From: Hexactinellida sp. DTS-2022
Taxonomy: Eukaryota > Porifera > Hexactinellida
Reading direction: 5' to 3'
Length of the DNA: 64,000 bases
Assembly: GCA_028753945.1 (NCBI GenBank)
Contig: JAPNXP010000001.1
Span: forward strand, 8,608,501 to 8,672,500
How positions within the stretch are numbered: the first letter of the stretch is position 1; the number at the start of each line of letters is the position of its first letter. The notes under the pieces were generated by a model. The model searched no databases. It was given only the letters and a program-made list of their open reading frames with translations, and was not told the DNA's origin. Shown in pieces: positions 20,131-30,545 of this stretch. The position numbers were made by a program, and so were the translations under genes.

Positions 20131-22395
20131 TTTTTTCCGCCATGTCATCATCACTATGAAGGTGTTAAATTATTTCAGAAAGGTGTTTCATAATGGCAAC
20201 GACCCTTAGTGAGTTGGAAGTTTCGTTTTAGCTCACTTCATTTCAAAGATTTTCAAGTTTCAGTAGAATATAATAAGTGATGAGTCAGCATTTTTTATGT
20301 GCGTGTTGGGTGATCACCCAACACCAACCAACCCATTCGAAGTATAGAATTCACAAAATTGTAAAAACACATTTTTTTGACGATGTCATCATTACCTCAA
20401 GGTGTCAGGACCCATTTGTAGAGGTGTTACGTGGCATAAGGATCAATTGTTAAATTTGAAGTTTGTTTCTATCTTATATCATCTCTGAGATTTATGATAT
20501 TTAATTAATTAGTATAAATAATTATTAATATTATTTATAATATGACACCAATTTCAATGTCAACTTACAATTATTAAGTTAAATTATTTTGTCATATATA
20601 ATTAATTAATTTGGTTATCAAATTTCAATTCCGCACTCTCGATAACCCCTAATAAACAAATTGGAAGCATCTATATAAGTAATATACTGACTGAATTAAT
20701 TATAATTAATTACGTCAGTCTATTAATAGTCCAATAATATTCTAGCAGAAGGAAATATAATCACACAATCTGTCGTTGTTATGGAATGTACAATCTTAGT
20801 TTTCAATTAGAAAATAGAAGCCTACTCGATCTCACAAGTTGAATCAATATAATAATAACGAGTTGAAACAATAGATTAGATTTAACACTTTCAATTGAAC
20901 TGAAGTGTTAGTAAACAAAGGAAACTTGCAACTCAATTGTGGCACAAACTAAGTACAATTTTAAAATTCGTGCACTGTGAAAAGTGTAGAATTTAATTCT
21001 CTATCGAATGCATATAAATTTAATTTTCGGGTACTATTTATTGTTCCAGTTTCAATATTAAACAGGTGCAAAAATGTGTCCAAAAAAATGTAATAAAAAA
21101 TCGTGACCCCAGGTGCACATCTGTAACCCATGAGACACCTGTCCTGAAAATTCCAGTTCTTAGTAAATATAACTCTGTTCTGAGGAGAGGATACGGATAA
21201 ATAATAATAACTAACCAAGGCACTGAGATTAGAACTGGGCCACTATACTATAGTATAGTCGGCACAGTAATAAAGGCAGTGATTCCAATACTGGGCCACT
21301 ATACTATAGTATAGTCGGCACAGTAATAATATTGTTCAATGTAATATAACTTTATGACATACTGCTATTTTGATTTCAGATTCGTATTCTACGCATTCGA
21401 ATTACCCATTTAGATGCTTTGAAATTGGTTACATATTAATTGAGTTGAAATTATCATTAAATGGCAACATGTGCCACCGGTTCCCATCTCTCCCATAGTG
21501 GCAATTTGGGAAAAGTGGTATATAGTGGCACAGGATGATAATTTTTAACCAAATCAAAAAAGGTTTGAATTGAAAGCTTCTACAAGTGTTAATTCGAATG
21601 CGCAGAATACGAATTTGTAATCGAAATATCAATATCTCATGTAATTTGCAAACACAATATTCCATTGTTCAACCTACTACATTACTATTTTCAATTGGAA
21701 AATGTTTTGTGGTCGAATACTTTTGTCCGGGTAGTGTAGGTAAACAAGTATGCCGAACACGAATTTCGCGTTTATAAATTTCTCTTATTAATATTTGTTG
21801 CTGTTGTTTACACAAAATAGGTAAACAAATTAATGAAAATTCAAAATCAACCTAGAAGTTAGCTTCCAACGGGTATTAAAGGTAAACAAGTATGCTGAAG
21901 ACGAATTTCGCGTTTATAAATTCTCATATTATATTTGTTGTTGTTGTTGACACAAAATAGGTAAACAAATTAATGAAAATTCAGAATCAACCTAGAAGTT
22001 AGTTTTCAACGGGTATTATAGGTAAACAAGTATGCTGAACACGAATTTAGCGTTTAAATTTTCTAATATGAATATTTGTTGTTGTTGTTGTTGTTGTTTA
22101 CTCAAAATAGCTAAACAATTTAATGAAAATTCAAAATCAACCAAGAAGTTAACTTTCAATAGGTATTATAAGTAAACAAGTGTGCTGCTGAACACGAATT
22201 TCGCATTTATAAAATTCTAATATGAGTATTTGTTGTTGTTGTTGTTTACACAAATAGGTAAACAAATTTATGAAAATTAGATAGCTATCTACCATTTCCA
22301 GGTAGAAAATGTGAGGAGTAAGGCCGCTCAGCGGCCGTTAACTTGAGGTGCGTAGCACCGATCTGTCGCAAAGCGACCGAGACCGAAGGGCTCGT

Positions 22396-23369
22396 CTATT
22401 GTATGTGTAAATGCCGCACCCTCTGGAGTCTGGAAGACTAGCTAATACACAGCAGACTGAATTAACGAACCAAGCAGAATAAACTCACGGAAATAAGCGG
22501 GGGATTTAACAATAGTAATATTTAATTAACACATACAGTGGTGTTTGCCTAATAGCAATATATATATAAATTGCTCTTTTTGCAAGTTATTTTCAGTCCC
22601 CAAGCGAGCATTTGAGTTGAGTTCGCTTATTATGAATTATCTCTATTATGAACACAATTTTTGTTCCCTTGTATGTTCATAATAAAAGAACCTGACAGCA
22701 TTAATGTTGGTACATTATAAGCGGTTGTAATTATCGGTCTAACAAATTTAGTTAAAAGTCTACCAAAATTCGTTGTACCTCTAACAAAATTTGTGAAATG
22801 TCTAACAGATTTTCTATTACCAAAATTACTAAAAACTCTAACAAAATTACTGAAAAGTCAGACTTTTCATTAATTTTGTTAGACTTTTCATTAATTTTGT
22901 GCTCCCAGGGCTGCATTTAGTGGGGGGGGGGGGGGCTTTCGCCCCCCCTGGGCTGCCCCCGGACCCCCTTAGTTGGATGGGCTTCGCCCCCCTTATTTCT
23001 TTAACCAACCCCATTTGCCTCCCCTGACCTAAAAACCTGTATGCAACCCTGGCTCCGTTACTAAATCTTCCGTTACCGTTACTTTATATCTTCCGTTACC
23101 GATACACCGTTTCTTCCGTTACCGATACACCGTTTCTTTTGTTCAGTTACTCCGTTTACTTTTAATCAGTTACCGTTACCTTAAGTATGTTAACGACTTA
23201 CATCGTAATCATATTATTGAACAAGTCAGTATTTCGACTCGTGGATTATGCATACGGATAAGACGTACCTCGGTTAGAACGTACTTTTTCTTGTTTCCCA
23301 GGGTGGTACGTCTTAGCCGAGTTCTACTGTATTCTATCATAACTGCATTGTTGTATCCTACGGTTAGCC
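22396..23369. other. Intergenic DNA upstream of MOCOS; MITE pieces and CCGTTAC repeats
   Basis: Contains a piece of the element with ACAGTGGTGTTTGCCTAATA (about 22550), a C/G-rich short block at 22915-23000, a run of CCGTTACCG-type words at about 23047-23180, and a pogo-like right end (GAGTTCTACTG followed by TA) at about 23320-23332. No gene is seen. Confidence 0.6.
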
Positions 23370-25877
23370 ATGTCAGAGGTTATCACCGTGGACCGGGCTA
23401 TAGAGCTGCCTCAGCTTAGAGACTCAGTGTATCTCGATAACGCGGGGGCAGGTCTCCCGCTCAAATCCCACCTAGACAGCTACACCAGAGACCTAACCAC
23501 AAACCTATACGGGAACCCACACAGTCTACACTCGGCTAGCTGGCTCACAGATAAGGTTATTAGCTCTGTGCGGGACGAGATAGCTCAGTTCCTAAACACA
23601 GACCTTACCCACTACACCGTGCTGTTCACATCTGGCACCACACACGCCTGTAGACTCCTGGCAGAGGCGTTCTGCTGGGGACAGGGGCAGGAACAGGAGC
23701 AGGGACATGTCTATTTGAGCTCGGATCTTCGGGAGTATAAGGAGAGGTGTGAGGCCGTGCAGCAGGCAGTGCTTGCTAAGCAGAGCTGCTGTTTGTATCT
23801 GGAGACTAGCCACACCTCAGTTGTAGGCATGCGAGAGCTGGCGAGGGAGAGAGGAGCTCTCTCCGTGTGCGTACGAGAAGAGGACCTGTTCGGGAGTGTG
23901 CCCCCTAACCTGGTACCCTGTCCCTTCGTACAGGGCGATAGCACTGCGATATACCCTCACAGCAGTGTACCCAAGCTATTCAAAGGAGTAACAACAGCAG
24001 AGGAAGCGAGTGATACATTCCTGCGTCTCTCTAGAGACCGCTTGTCCCGAGAGGATTCTATTAGGAGGGAGGGACTCCATCTCCTGACGTACCCTGCCAC
24101 CTGTAACTTCTCAGGCAGGAGATACTCCCTAGGAGCTCTGGAGCAGACAGCAAGGACAGGGCTCAAGCTGGGTGACGTCACGTTCCCTCCGAACTCCGTC
24201 AAGGTGTTTATAGACGCGGCCGCAGCTCTCAGCACTAGCGAGATAGACCTGAGCAGAGACAGTCCTCACTTCCTGGCTGTTTCATTCTACAAGTTGTTCG
24301 GGTTCCCAACTGGAATAGGCGCTCTGCTTGTTAGAAGCGACAGCTGTTGTTTGTTGGATAAGCGCTACTTCGGCGGGGGTACCGTGTGGAACTACCTTAG
24401 TAGACACAGCTTCCATCTCCGCAAGGATACTCAGAAGTTCTTCGAGGAGGGGACTATATCCTACCAAGGGATATTCGCTCTGAACCACGGATTCCAGGCT
24501 CTGAGGTCTCTCGGCTTATCCATGCGAGGTATCGCTTCCCACACGTTCTCTCTTACGGAGTATACACACGGTAAGCTCTCCTCTCTCCGGCATTATAACG
24601 GGGCACAGCTGTGTGAGATATACACTAGATCTCCCCTGCTAGCAGAAACACAGGGGCCTATTATAAGCTTTAACGTTATGCGGTCTAATGGGAGCTACGT
24701 GGGGTATAGCACACTGAGGACACTAGCCAATAGTAATAGTATATTCCTGAGGGTAGGGAGCTTCTGCAATATAGGGGCTTGTCAGAGATATCTTAAGCTG
24801 AGCGATGAGGTTATGCTACGGTTCCTGGAGGCTGGCCACACCTGTGGAGATAAGATAGATCTTGTTAACGGAGTCCCTACGGGAGCTGTGCGGGTTTCGT
24901 TTGGGTTCTATAACACTATAGGGGATGCGGATAGGCTTATATCAATGCTGGAAAGGAACTTTATAGAGAACAAGGCTCCTGTATCTGTAGCTGTAGACAC
25001 TAGCGCTGTCGCTAGTAACGAGTGTATTCGCGTGAGAGAGATATGTGTGTATCCCATCAAGTCGTGTGGATGCTTTAAAGTGGATAAGTGGCCCGTGTGT
25101 GAGAAGGGGTTTATATACGACAGAGTGTGGGTGATTAAAGACAGTAGGAACGTACTTCTGAAACCGATTATCGATAGGAATCTGTTCAGGATAAAGCCGT
25201 CTATCGACCTAGAGTCCGGTATTATGCAGATAGGTTATCCCGGTATGGATCCTATAAGCTTTAATATCTCTGACAATGTAGAGCAGACTCAGCTATCTAA
25301 GATTAGGGTGTATGGCGTTAGATTGCAGGCAGCATCTTCTCCAAAGGAAGTTAACGATTGGCTGTCCCGGGCCCTGGGTTATCCTGTAGAGCTAGTTAAA
25401 CAGTTTTCTGAAAGGTTTGCTGTAGATAAGCCGAAGTACGTAAAGGTAGATAGGATCCCAATGCAGTTGCAGGGTAAGACGCATGTTTTAATGCTAACAG
25501 AGCAGTCAGCTGATCGCGTTATTAAGCTAGCAGCAGGCTTTGCTGACAGTAGCTATAGCGAGTCTGTTGGCGAGCTCATTGATAGAATGCGGGGTAATAT
25601 TATTGTGGCTGGACAAGGGTTAGAGCCGTTTGCTGAGCATAAATGGAAGCGTGTTTCTATTAATGACGTTTCTATGGATTATGTGTGTGATTGTGAGAGA
25701 TGCGAGGTGATTAATATACACCCTGCGGACCTCAGTGTTAGCGAAGTTCCGATGAGGTTTCTGAGCAAGGAGAGAAGAAATTTGTTTGGTATTCTGTTGT
25801 CATTCGATATACAGCCAGGTAAACAGCTGATGGTGTCTGTAGGAGACACGCTTGTAGTTAATCATTCAGAGGAATAG
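23370..25877 (+). CDS. MOCOS: Molybdenum cofactor sulfurase
   Basis: An 835-residue single-exon gene. The N-terminal half (about 1-470) is a class V aminotransferase/NifS-like cysteine desulfurase. It has YLDNAGAGLP near residue 21 and the pyridoxal-phosphate lysine at K308 in FYKLFGFPTG; RVSFGFYNT closes the domain. The C-terminal half has the MOSC beta-barrel (about 555-680) and MOSC domain (to about 830), including VKQFSERFAVDKPKY, the cysteines in DYVCDCERCEV and the end GDTLVV. The enzyme takes sulfur from cysteine and places it on the molybdenum cofactor of xanthine dehydrogenase and aldehyde oxidase. Length and domain order fit animal MOCOS (about 780-890 aa). Start is the ATG at 23370, right before the desulfurase domain. 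Confidence 0.95.
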   Translation: MSEVITVDRAIELPQLRDSVYLDNAGAGLPLKSHLDSYTRDLTTNLYGNPHSLHSASWLTDKVISSVRDEIAQFLNTDLTHYTVLFTSGTTHACRLLAEAFCWGQGQEQEQGHVYLSSDLREYKERCEAVQQAVLAKQSCCLYLETSHTSVVGMRELARERGALSVCVREEDLFGSVPPNLVPCPFVQGDSTAIYPHSSVPKLFKGVTTAEEASDTFLRLSRDRLSREDSIRREGLHLLTYPATCNFSGRRYSLGALEQTARTGLKLGDVTFPPNSVKVFIDAAAALSTSEIDLSRDSPHFLAVSFYKLFGFPTGIGALLVRSDSCCLLDKRYFGGGTVWNYLSRHSFHLRKDTQKFFEEGTISYQGIFALNHGFQALRSLGLSMRGIASHTFSLTEYTHGKLSSLRHYNGAQLCEIYTRSPLLAETQGPIISFNVMRSNGSYVGYSTLRTLANSNSIFLRVGSFCNIGACQRYLKLSDEVMLRFLEAGHTCGDKIDLVNGVPTGAVRVSFGFYNTIGDADRLISMLERNFIENKAPVSVAVDTSAVASNECIRVREICVYPIKSCGCFKVDKWPVCEKGFIYDRVWVIKDSRNVLLKPIIDRNLFRIKPSIDLESGIMQIGYPGMDPISFNISDNVEQTQLSKIRVYGVRLQAASSPKEVNDWLSRALGYPVELVKQFSERFAVDKPKYVKVDRIPMQLQGKTHVLMLTEQSADRVIKLAAGFADSSYSESVGELIDRMRGNIIVAGQGLEPFAEHKWKRVSINDVSMDYVCDCERCEVINIHPADLSVSEVPMRFLSKERRNLFGILLSFDIQPGKQLMVSVGDTLVVNHSEE

Positions 25878-26171
25878 ATTATACAGTGTAGTGTACTTAT
25901 GTACTTCTATATATCCTTTTTATATTTATATTTACTTTTCACCGAACTTACTTTTGAATTTGTTGTCCCAATAATTAATCATTAGTTAATTTATAAGTAA
26001 CTAGCTCGCTTCCTAGATCGTTTCGCGGCAGAGCACTACCAATCGCTTCGCGGTTGGTGTGTGGATTATATACTTCTAACATTTGTTATAAAGCGTAAAT
26101 ACGCCTAAATAGTCAAATCTAACAATGTGAAATTTTAGTGATTACGTCATCATGAGGTAATGAAATAGCAT
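25878..26171. other. Intergenic, with a TTCG-loop palindrome
   Basis: AT-rich DNA after MOCOS. At about 26012-26055 are GTTTCGCGGC and ACCAATCGCTTCGCGGTTGG, a stem with a TTCG loop related to the palindromes at 33578-33712. No gene is seen. Confidence 0.6.
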
Positions 26172-26551
26172 TAGGCCACTGTTAATGATAATATTGTTTC
26201 AGCTCCACACGTAGTCTATCAGAGGATGCGGGCGGGCGGCAGCATCTCATTATCATTATCTCATTATCTGATGACGACATAGTTAATAATTATCTGAGCA
26301 AATATTCTAATTTGTGAGTGTTTATTGATAAAATATGTAATCTTTGGGTAATAATGCTTGTCATAGGTTCTGACTTTGTTACTAGCTAATTATGGCTATT
26401 TTAGAGTGTGTCCTACCATAAAATTGGCAACGTACAGTGGCTTTACTTGAATTGTGGATGTAATAATGGAAATAATGACAATATTCGTGCGGGAGTGAAA
26501 TCTGACGCGGGCGGTGGAGCTGAAACAAGATTCCAACAAACAATGGCCTTA
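26172..26551 (+). mobile_element. GGCCACTG-type MITE, complete copy
   Basis: Ends TAGGCCACTGTTAATG and ...CAATGGCCTTA are inverted, with TA at each edge. Internal words GTTTCAGCTCCAC and GTGGAGCTGAAAC extend the inverted ends. Other copies are at 45254-45653 (inverted), 12770-14408 and 41904-42465 (both broken). Confidence 0.7.
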
Positions 26552-26904
26552 TGGCAATCTGGTGTGACCAACATACGTGTCCGCGTCATTAATGTACATG
26601 TTCTATTAATATTTAAGATTTTTATCTCTTGCAGCTTGGACCGTGCGAATTATGTGCTATTAATAAAGCATTGCTATTGGCATCACGCAGGGAATGAAAG
26701 GTTCACGAACGGACTTAATAAACCCAATTCAGTTCATTTCAAATTAACGCACGTTCAGTTCGTTCACGTTCACGTTCACCTCCTAACTTCAACACCACCA
26801 GCGTTCGTTCAGTTCAGATGAGTTGGTGGTGGTTATTAGGTATGAAAACAGGTATAAGTACATAGTGATCTATTTATATTCTACGTATTGATTAATGATT
26901 CAGT

Positions 26905-27056
26905 CAGAGGTGGAGCCAGGATTTTTCGGCAGGGGGGCACTGGGGTGGGCAGAGGGGTTACAGGAGGAACCTCTATGAGGATTTTATGCTCACAGGGCAA
27001 GGGGTGCAGCCTCAAATTAGGGGGGGCTCATGCCCCCCCCCCTGGATCCGCCTCTA
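26905..27056. mobile_element. 152-bp hAT-like MITE
   Basis: Perfect 8-bp duplication GATTCAGT at 26897-26904 and 27057-27064. The ends CAGAGGTGGAGCC and complement of GGATCCGCCTCTA form imperfect inverted repeats. It sits in a GTTCA/GTTCG-rich low-complexity tract (about 26700-27200). Confidence 0.85.
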
Positions 27057-28639
27057 GATTCAGTATTTCTAATTTATCGATATTCAGTTTAGTTCTTTCA
27101 GTTCGTTCAACTTCCGTTCAGGCAACTGTTCGTTCAGTTCGTTCAGCGTAAATGCCATACAAGTTCAATTTCAGTTTGTTCAGTTCAAGTTCAATAAAAT
27201 CGTTGTTTCATTCCCTGGCATCACGACATCTATCCTTTATACCAGTGCTTCTCAAACTTTTTATGTCGCGGACCAATAATTTCGTTATCACAATTACACG
27301 GACCTCGCGTATTTTCGCGCAGTCTCGTCCTTAGTAAAAAATTTGATTATTGTAATGTTTCAGTTTTTATGATGCAAATAAGTGGAAATTATCATTTGTG
27401 TTTAATTGAAGGTAAATTATAATAAAACCCCTCACAGACGGGATGGGAGTGTGCTCCTTCTGATTGCACTTCCCCAATGTTTAATTTAACTAGAATTTCA
27501 ATATTCAAATTACATTTCATTTTAGTGTAATATTATTTAATTAATGTTTAAATTGTGACTTCAAATGTTTAAATTAATTAATTAAAGATTAATTATTCCA
27601 AATAGAAATTAGGAATACGTGCTAGTATTTACGTTACTATTTTGAATAATAGAATTGACATCATCATCAACTTGTAAAATATTCCAACTTCCAAGTGTTT
27701 TCATTGCACTTGTATGAAACACACTTACAAACCAAACAATAACAGTCATTATCTAGCAATAGTAGGCTTATGTAATATTTCTATAGTATTCAGTACTATA
27801 GTATAGAGTAATTACAATATGGAGAAGATGCTGATTTACTTAAAAAACGTTAATAAAACGTAGAAATTATTAGCGACCTATTAATTTTAATTGATATATA
27901 GAAAGAACATCCTTAGGAGAATACAACCTCTATATTTTCAATAACTAATTCGAATTATTAAAGAGTCACTGGACCAGAATACAAATTTCGATATAACTGA
28001 CGAACAAAAGCGAAATTGAGAAATCAGGCTTCGAGGTGATCATCTTCAGGAAATTCTATATCTCCTGTCCAAATTTTAAATCTATATCCCTAACGGTTTA
28101 GTCAGGCCATCGCGTACGGCCGGCCAGCCGGCCGGCCGGAAGTTCGACAGAGGTAAATTCAATAGTGTGCACTTATAGTATAAAACTATAGTAGGACCCT
28201 ACTATAACGTTTTTTACTAGAAGAAGCACACTAAAAAGCGTTTCTAATTATTGTCAGCCTAAGATACACATCCCTAGCAAAAGTATTCAACAACCCAAAA
28301 TTTCCATTGGAAATAGTAATATATAAGTCTAATATTATGCGCTAATGCATTCAAATTATATGAGATGTGGTCATTTTATTGCAGAATCGTGTTCAACGCA
28401 TCCAATTAATGAGAAGCTTTCAACTAAATATCATATTGATTATTTTGAAAATTATCATCCCGTGGCACCATGTACATTTATTCCAATTGCCAACATGGTA
28501 TAAAGTGGGAACAAGTGGCACATAGTGGCAATGGATGGTAATTTTCAACCTAATCAGTAGCTAAGAGAGGTGAAAGTTCCTGCAATGGTTATTTCAAATG
28601 CGTCGAAAATGAATCTGGCATCAAATTTCAATGTCCTGT

Positions 28640-30039
28640 CACGATATATTTGGTCCGTGCTAATTTTGGTCCGGCCGGACCAAATATATCAGGCAAATTA
28701 GGTCCGGCCGGACCGATTATTCCAGAGGACCAAATATTTCAGCCATTTTTGGCCCGGGATTATCTTTTTGGACCTAATTTTCGTTTGCTAATTAGCTCAA
28801 CAGTGGCTGACTGATCATTTTGGGTTTAATTTGGCTTGCAAATTAGATATTTGCTCACTGTTCGTTATAAATAGTACATACCGTATTTCCTTGAATAGTA
28901 GCCCCCCCTCGAATAATCGCCCCCCCCCCCCCCCAATTGGCAAATAACATTTTACTACCGCTGCCCTGAGTAAACATATTTATTGAATTTTAATTGCAAT
29001 ACGATTACCAACCGACTAATACTAAATAATTTGTATCAACATGTGATATTCTCGAAAAGTCACAAAAATTAATGGTCATAAAATAGCCTAAAAAACAATA
29101 ATCGACCCGGCTACTATTCAAGGCAATACGGTATTTCAATGATTTAAGTCTTCTAATTCAAATGACGTTGCAAAGTTCTAAAAAGTGGCTAGGGCGCCGA
29201 AGACACGGGTCCACCGGGTGCATGGTGCACCCGTTGCTCCGGTCAATTTTATTTCCCAAAAAAATCTGACTCAAAATTAACTAACAAACAAACTACCATG
29301 ATAATCAATAACTCTAACTCAACCGACACATAATCGTCAATGATTTTCACGGGCAAATTATTTCCGATTTCCACGATTTCGCAGTATTCGCAGCAAGAAT
29401 TTATATAATTCAACAACATATTAAATCAAGATATATATTATATATTATCTTAACGGTGCATGAAGGGGGGTAAAGGGGCTTTGCCCCCCCCCCCCGATTT
29501 TGTTTTATCATTTCTACTTGTGCACCCGTTGGTCCGGCGGGTCGCAGGCGCCCCAGAGTGGTCTGGGCCAACTAACCGAACATGCGAATATTCATTTATA
29601 ATCATTTAATTTGAATTAGAAGACTGAAATCATTGAAATATGTGTATAACGACTATATATAACGAACAGTGAGCAAATATCTAATTTGCAAGCCAAAGTA
29701 AACCCAAAATGATCAGTCAGCCACTGTTGAGCTAATTAGCAAACGAAAATTTGGTCCAAAAAGATAATCCCGGACCAAAAATGGCTGAAATATTTGGTCC
29801 TCTGGAATAATCGGTCCGGGCGGACCAAATTTGTTTGATATATTTGGTCCGACCGGACCAAAAGATAACCCCGGACCAAAAACGGTAGAAATATTTGGTC
29901 CGGCCGGACCAAAAGATAATCCCGGACCAAAAATAGTTGAAATATTTGGTCCTCTGAAAAATTAGGTCCGGCCGGACCTAATTTGCCTGATATATTTGGT
30001 CCGGCCGGACCAAAATTAGCACGGACCAAATATATCGTG
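28640..30039. mobile_element. GGTCCGGCCGGACC foldback element nested in the hAT element
   Basis: The arms run inward from CACGATATATTTGGTCCGTG and its exact complement. The left arm is 28640 to about 29170 and is split by the MITE at 28881-29131; the right arm is about 29610-30039 and carries extra GGTCC repeat units (29815-29960) that the left arm lacks. A GC-rich insertion (about 29190-29560, ends AGGGCGCC / GGCGCCCC) fills the loop. Confidence 0.75.
28881..29131. mobile_element. 251-bp MITE with CCGTATTTCC ends and TA duplication
   Basis: Inverted ends CCGTATTTCCTTGAATAGTA and complement of TACTATTCAAGGCAATACGG, with TA at 28879-28880 and 29132-29133. A related element is at 42114-42357 and a single end at about 44780. 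Confidence 0.8.
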
Positions 30040-30545
30040 CAGTCCCACATATTACGAATACAATATACATTTTTCTAGACACACTATATTGCTATTTTTA
30101 TGGAAATTTTTACTTTTGGTAGGGGAGTGTATTGTGGGAGATAAAATGTCTGAATTTCACGTTACTGTTTTATGTTTGCAGGATTGATGAAATTATAACT
30201 GCATTCTAAGAAGTAGATTAAGTGATGATCATCTGATAATCTTTGAATGAAATGAGGCAGATTTCGATATTATACCCAAAATTGTACAATGACAACAAAT
30301 AATTGCCGATTGAAATCCATTAAATAGAATATTGAACAATTTTCATGATTTTTCCGCGGCCCAGTAACAATTTCCTCGCGGCCCACTAGTGGGTCGCGGA
30401 CCACAGTTTTAGTACCACTGCTTTATACTTCCTATTATTATACACCCATATCACTAATTTACAAGTTTCCTACAATAACCAAATTTGAATTATTAGTTAC
30501 AATAAACTTCACCATTCAATTTCTACTTGATTATTCTGATATTTC

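Larger units (their letters stand above)
18487..21736. mobile_element. 3.25-kb non-coding Tc1/mariner-like element
   Basis: The ends are CAGTGCCCGGACAAAAGTAT and the complement of ATACTTTTGTCCGGGTAGTG, flanked by TA (18485-18486 and 21737-21738). Removing it restores a continuous core unit of the host HINE-like repeat. There is no transposase frame. Inside are two direct repeats of about 1 kb (about 18550-19700 and 20010-20950), each with a long hairpin, and a duplicated 40-bp block at 21234-21273 and 21290-21329. Confidence 0.8.
17911..22395 (+). mobile_element. Helentron/HINE-like repeat element, interrupted by a Tc1-like insertion
   Basis: The order is: end motif AAATCTCGATTGTTG, a (TG)n stretch at about 17931-17962, a tandem array of about 141-bp units (18030-18486 and 21739-22290), then a GC-rich end with short palindromes at 22322-22395. 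Each unit carries GTAAACAAGTATGCTG, CGCGTTTATAAA and TTGTTGTTGTTG. Microsatellite, core tandem repeats and a hairpin end match the plan of DINE-1/HINE elements, but this assignment is inference. Complete inverted copies are at 32636-33577 and 36509-37385. Inverted AT-rich sequences flank it at about 17565-17730 and 22440-22640. Confidence 0.65.
27243..30420. mobile_element. 3.2-kb hAT (Charlie-like) element, non-coding, with nested insertions
   Basis: A perfect 8-bp target duplication CTTTATAC flanks it (27235-27242 and 30421-30428). The ends are CAGTGCTTCTCAAACTTTTT and the complement of GACCACAGTTTTAGTACCACTG (the ends differ but share CAGTG(C/G)T and AAACT). The subterminal CGCGGACC and GGGTCGCGGACC words are typical of hAT ends. 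There is no transposase frame; much of the length is the foldback at 28640-30039. Confidence 0.8.
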
